The notes under the pieces: model-generated
What the model was told of the DNA's origin: nothing
The model's input: only the letters and a program-made list of their open reading frames with translations
Databases searched by the model: none
In this document: piece by piece, positions 12,401 to 15,400 of the stretch
Layout: each line of letters starts with the position of its first letter
Position numbering within the stretch: the stretch's first letter is position 1
Program-made: the position numbers and the translations under genes
Source: RZYY01 sp036794825
GTDB lineage: Bacteria > Bacteroidota > Bacteroidia > Bacteroidales > 4484-276
Direction of reading: 5' to 3'
Length of the DNA stretch: 18,378 nt
Assembly (NCBI GenBank): GCA_036794825.1
Contig: DAIRGA010000051.1
Location: 1 to 18,378 of the forward strand

Positions 12401-15400
12401 TCAACGGAACCACACCCATTCTCATCACAGGGGTAACGGAAGCTATTCCAAAAAGCCCTGCACCCAACAAGGAGGTTGACGTCTATATCATAGTGAATGG
12501 TACCCGTCGCGTTCTAACTGCGGTGAGTGATAACAACGGCCAGTTCAGTGTGAGTTTTATTCCTGTAAACGGTGAAGCAGGTTTTTACGAGATCGGGGCA
12601 TGTTACCCCGGGCAAGGCCTTACCGAAGCACAGGATGCATTTAAAATTCTTGGCGCCAGAGCCGAATTTGCCGGTAATCTGCTTTGGGATATTTATCTGG
12701 ATAACACCAGTGAGTTTTCGCTGGATATTCAGAACTACAGCGATTTACCACTTACCAACCTGAATCTGCAGGTGACCTCAGCGCCTCCCGGATGCGTGAT
12801 TACCAGCACTCCAATTGCTCAACTGGCTGGTAATGGAACTGCTACGTTGAATTATTCGGTAACTGGCAACCAAATCAGTATTGGCAGTAACTATTTTGAA
12901 GTCGGCCTTCAGCTTACATCGGCCGAAGGAACCCGATTCAGATTTAAAGCATGGTATTACTGCCAGGCAACCCGGGGTAACATGAAACTTGAGCCCGTTT
13001 CTCTTAACAAGGGAATGGTGGTCGGCGTGACCACTTTGACTGATGTTGTGATAAGGAATAACGGTATGGCCGAAACCGGTGATATCACCCTGGCGCTGCC
13101 CCAGTTGAACTGGCTTTCGCTGGCGGGCGATACCAACGTTATTCCCTCTTTGCTTCCAGGACAAACGGCGGCAGTTACGCTCAGATTAACTCCCGGCGCC
13201 GAATTACCACTCAATCACCCTATCACCGGACAAATTGCACTGACGGCTCCCAACGCCAATGGAGTTGCTCTGCCGTTTGTTTTCGAACCGATTTCGGTTG
13301 AAACCGGAAGCCTTTTGGTGGATGTGGTGAACGAATACACCTTCTTAACAGACGAAGCGCCGCATCTGGAAGGAGCCTCAGTTGTATTAACCCATCCATA
13401 TACAGGCCAGGTTATTGCTCAGGGAGTATCTGATGCCAATGGCCACTTTTTGGCAAACGAAATTAACGAGGGATATTACAATTTAAGGGTTCAGGCGCCG
13501 CGTCATAACGGATTCTACGGATTGATCTACATCGAGAAAGGTCGCCAGAATAACGAGGAGGTATTTTTAGGATTTAATGCGATTACCTATTCGTGGCAGG
13601 TGGTTCCCACGCTTATCGAAGATGAATACGAAATCACGCTGGTCGCTGAGTTTGAAACAAATGTTCCGGCGCCGGTTTTACAGGTCAATATGCCTGACGA
13701 GATGCCTTCACTTGATTTTGGCCAGGTTTATCCATTCATCATCAATATTACCAATTTAGGGCTTATTACAGCAAGAGATGTCGAGATTGTAGTTCCTGTG
13801 GATGATGAATATGAATTTATCGTGAATGCCAATATGTTTGATCTCCTGCCCCAGACTACCATCCAGATACCTGCTATGATGCAGAAAAAAACGGCATCAA
13901 AAAACAGCAGCGTGATTGGTAAGTGTGTTGATTTCATGGTTTTCAAGTATAAATATGAATGCGGCCCCGGAGATCAGAGAAGAATTGTGGTGGATGAGGT
14001 TAAATACAAAGGCAGGCATTGCACCAATACAAGCGCCGGAGAGCCTATTTGTATTACCTGTTTTGAGGGTCCCGCATATTCAGGTGGTGGCGCTGGCGGA
14101 TTTGATCCATTTCCCTTCAGCATTCCCACTACACCCAATAAAGGAACCATCACCAAATGCAATCCATGTTTCCTGGATTGGCTAAATGGTTTCCGCGATA
14201 AAGCTCCTTTCCCGTTTAATTATAGCTATTCACAGTCTAAAGGCCCCGGGATGAATTCAAACTCCCTCGGCTCGGTTTCAAATGGGATTGAAGATTCTTC
14301 AAAATTGAAAAAAGCCAAAGAAAAGTATGATGAATCAAAGGATATCGTCGAAATAATAGTTTGTGAGTATAACTTCCAGACAGGTGGCAGTGGTGGCGGT
14401 CCGGAACCCGATTTCAATAAAACAATAAGGGGATTGGCTTCTCAGGAGGTCATCGTTTCTTTGGCAGATGTGCAAATGTTTATTAAAGGGGCTGCAGCAG
14501 CAGATACAATTCTTAGTCAATTATATCCCAGTGAGATACTCAGGTCGAAGGATGCTTTTATAACGCTTACAGATTCAGCTTTGTACGAATTTCGCAGCTT
14601 CTTACCTTTTAGTGCTGAGCGTGTTTCTTACCTGACTGACCTCTTTAGTTTATCTGAAATTACTGCTGACGAGATCAACGATTTTACCGGCAGATGGAAT
14701 GTCACTATGGAAGCCTGGAATCAGGGAATTGTATCGCCCACGCAAGAATACCCGGACATCGCTGATTCACTCATCATGTACCAGCAGGCGCTGCACCTCG
14801 ACACCGTTTTCGATTACATGACCGAACGTGGGTTTATTTTTATGGAAGAACTGTATAACAACGCATTTACTATCATGAAGGGGTATTATGAGAATCCATC
14901 TTCATCCGTTTGTGCAACGGTAACCGTTCAGTTCTCGCAAACCCTTACCATGACCCGCGAAGCATTCGAAGGAACACTCACCCTGTTCAATGGCAACGAA
15001 ACAGAAGCCATGCAGAACATCAAGCTGGACCTCGAGATCAGGGACGAAATGGGAGTGATCGCCAACGACCTGTTCCAGATCAATACCAAATCATTGGCCA
15101 CATTAACAGGAATTGATGGTAGCGGAACCCTCGATCCGGAAGCTACCGGTTCGGCGGTGATTCAATTTATTCCAGAACGGGGCGCGGCGCCTGAGGTTTC
15201 CAAATTCTACTCATTTGGCGGTACGCTGTCCTATATTGATCCCTTTACCTCAGAATTAATCGAACAGCGATTATTCCCCGTTACCCTGCAGGTAAATCCC
15301 AGCCCGGATCTTTACATAAACTACTTCATGCAAAGGGATATTTTTGGTGATGATGCGTTGACCGAACCCATCGAACCGAGCATTCCGGCCGAATTGGCTG

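Noticed and set aside
14371..14897. Helical insert as a toxin or enzyme domain
   Set aside because: No nuclease, protease, ADP-ribosyltransferase or other catalytic motif is visible. I left it as an unassigned helical module.
14910..15116. Short + strand frame in a second phase, suggesting a possible frameshift
   Set aside because: The main frame continues unbroken through here with sensible beta motifs. The alternative product is a charged low-complexity shadow.
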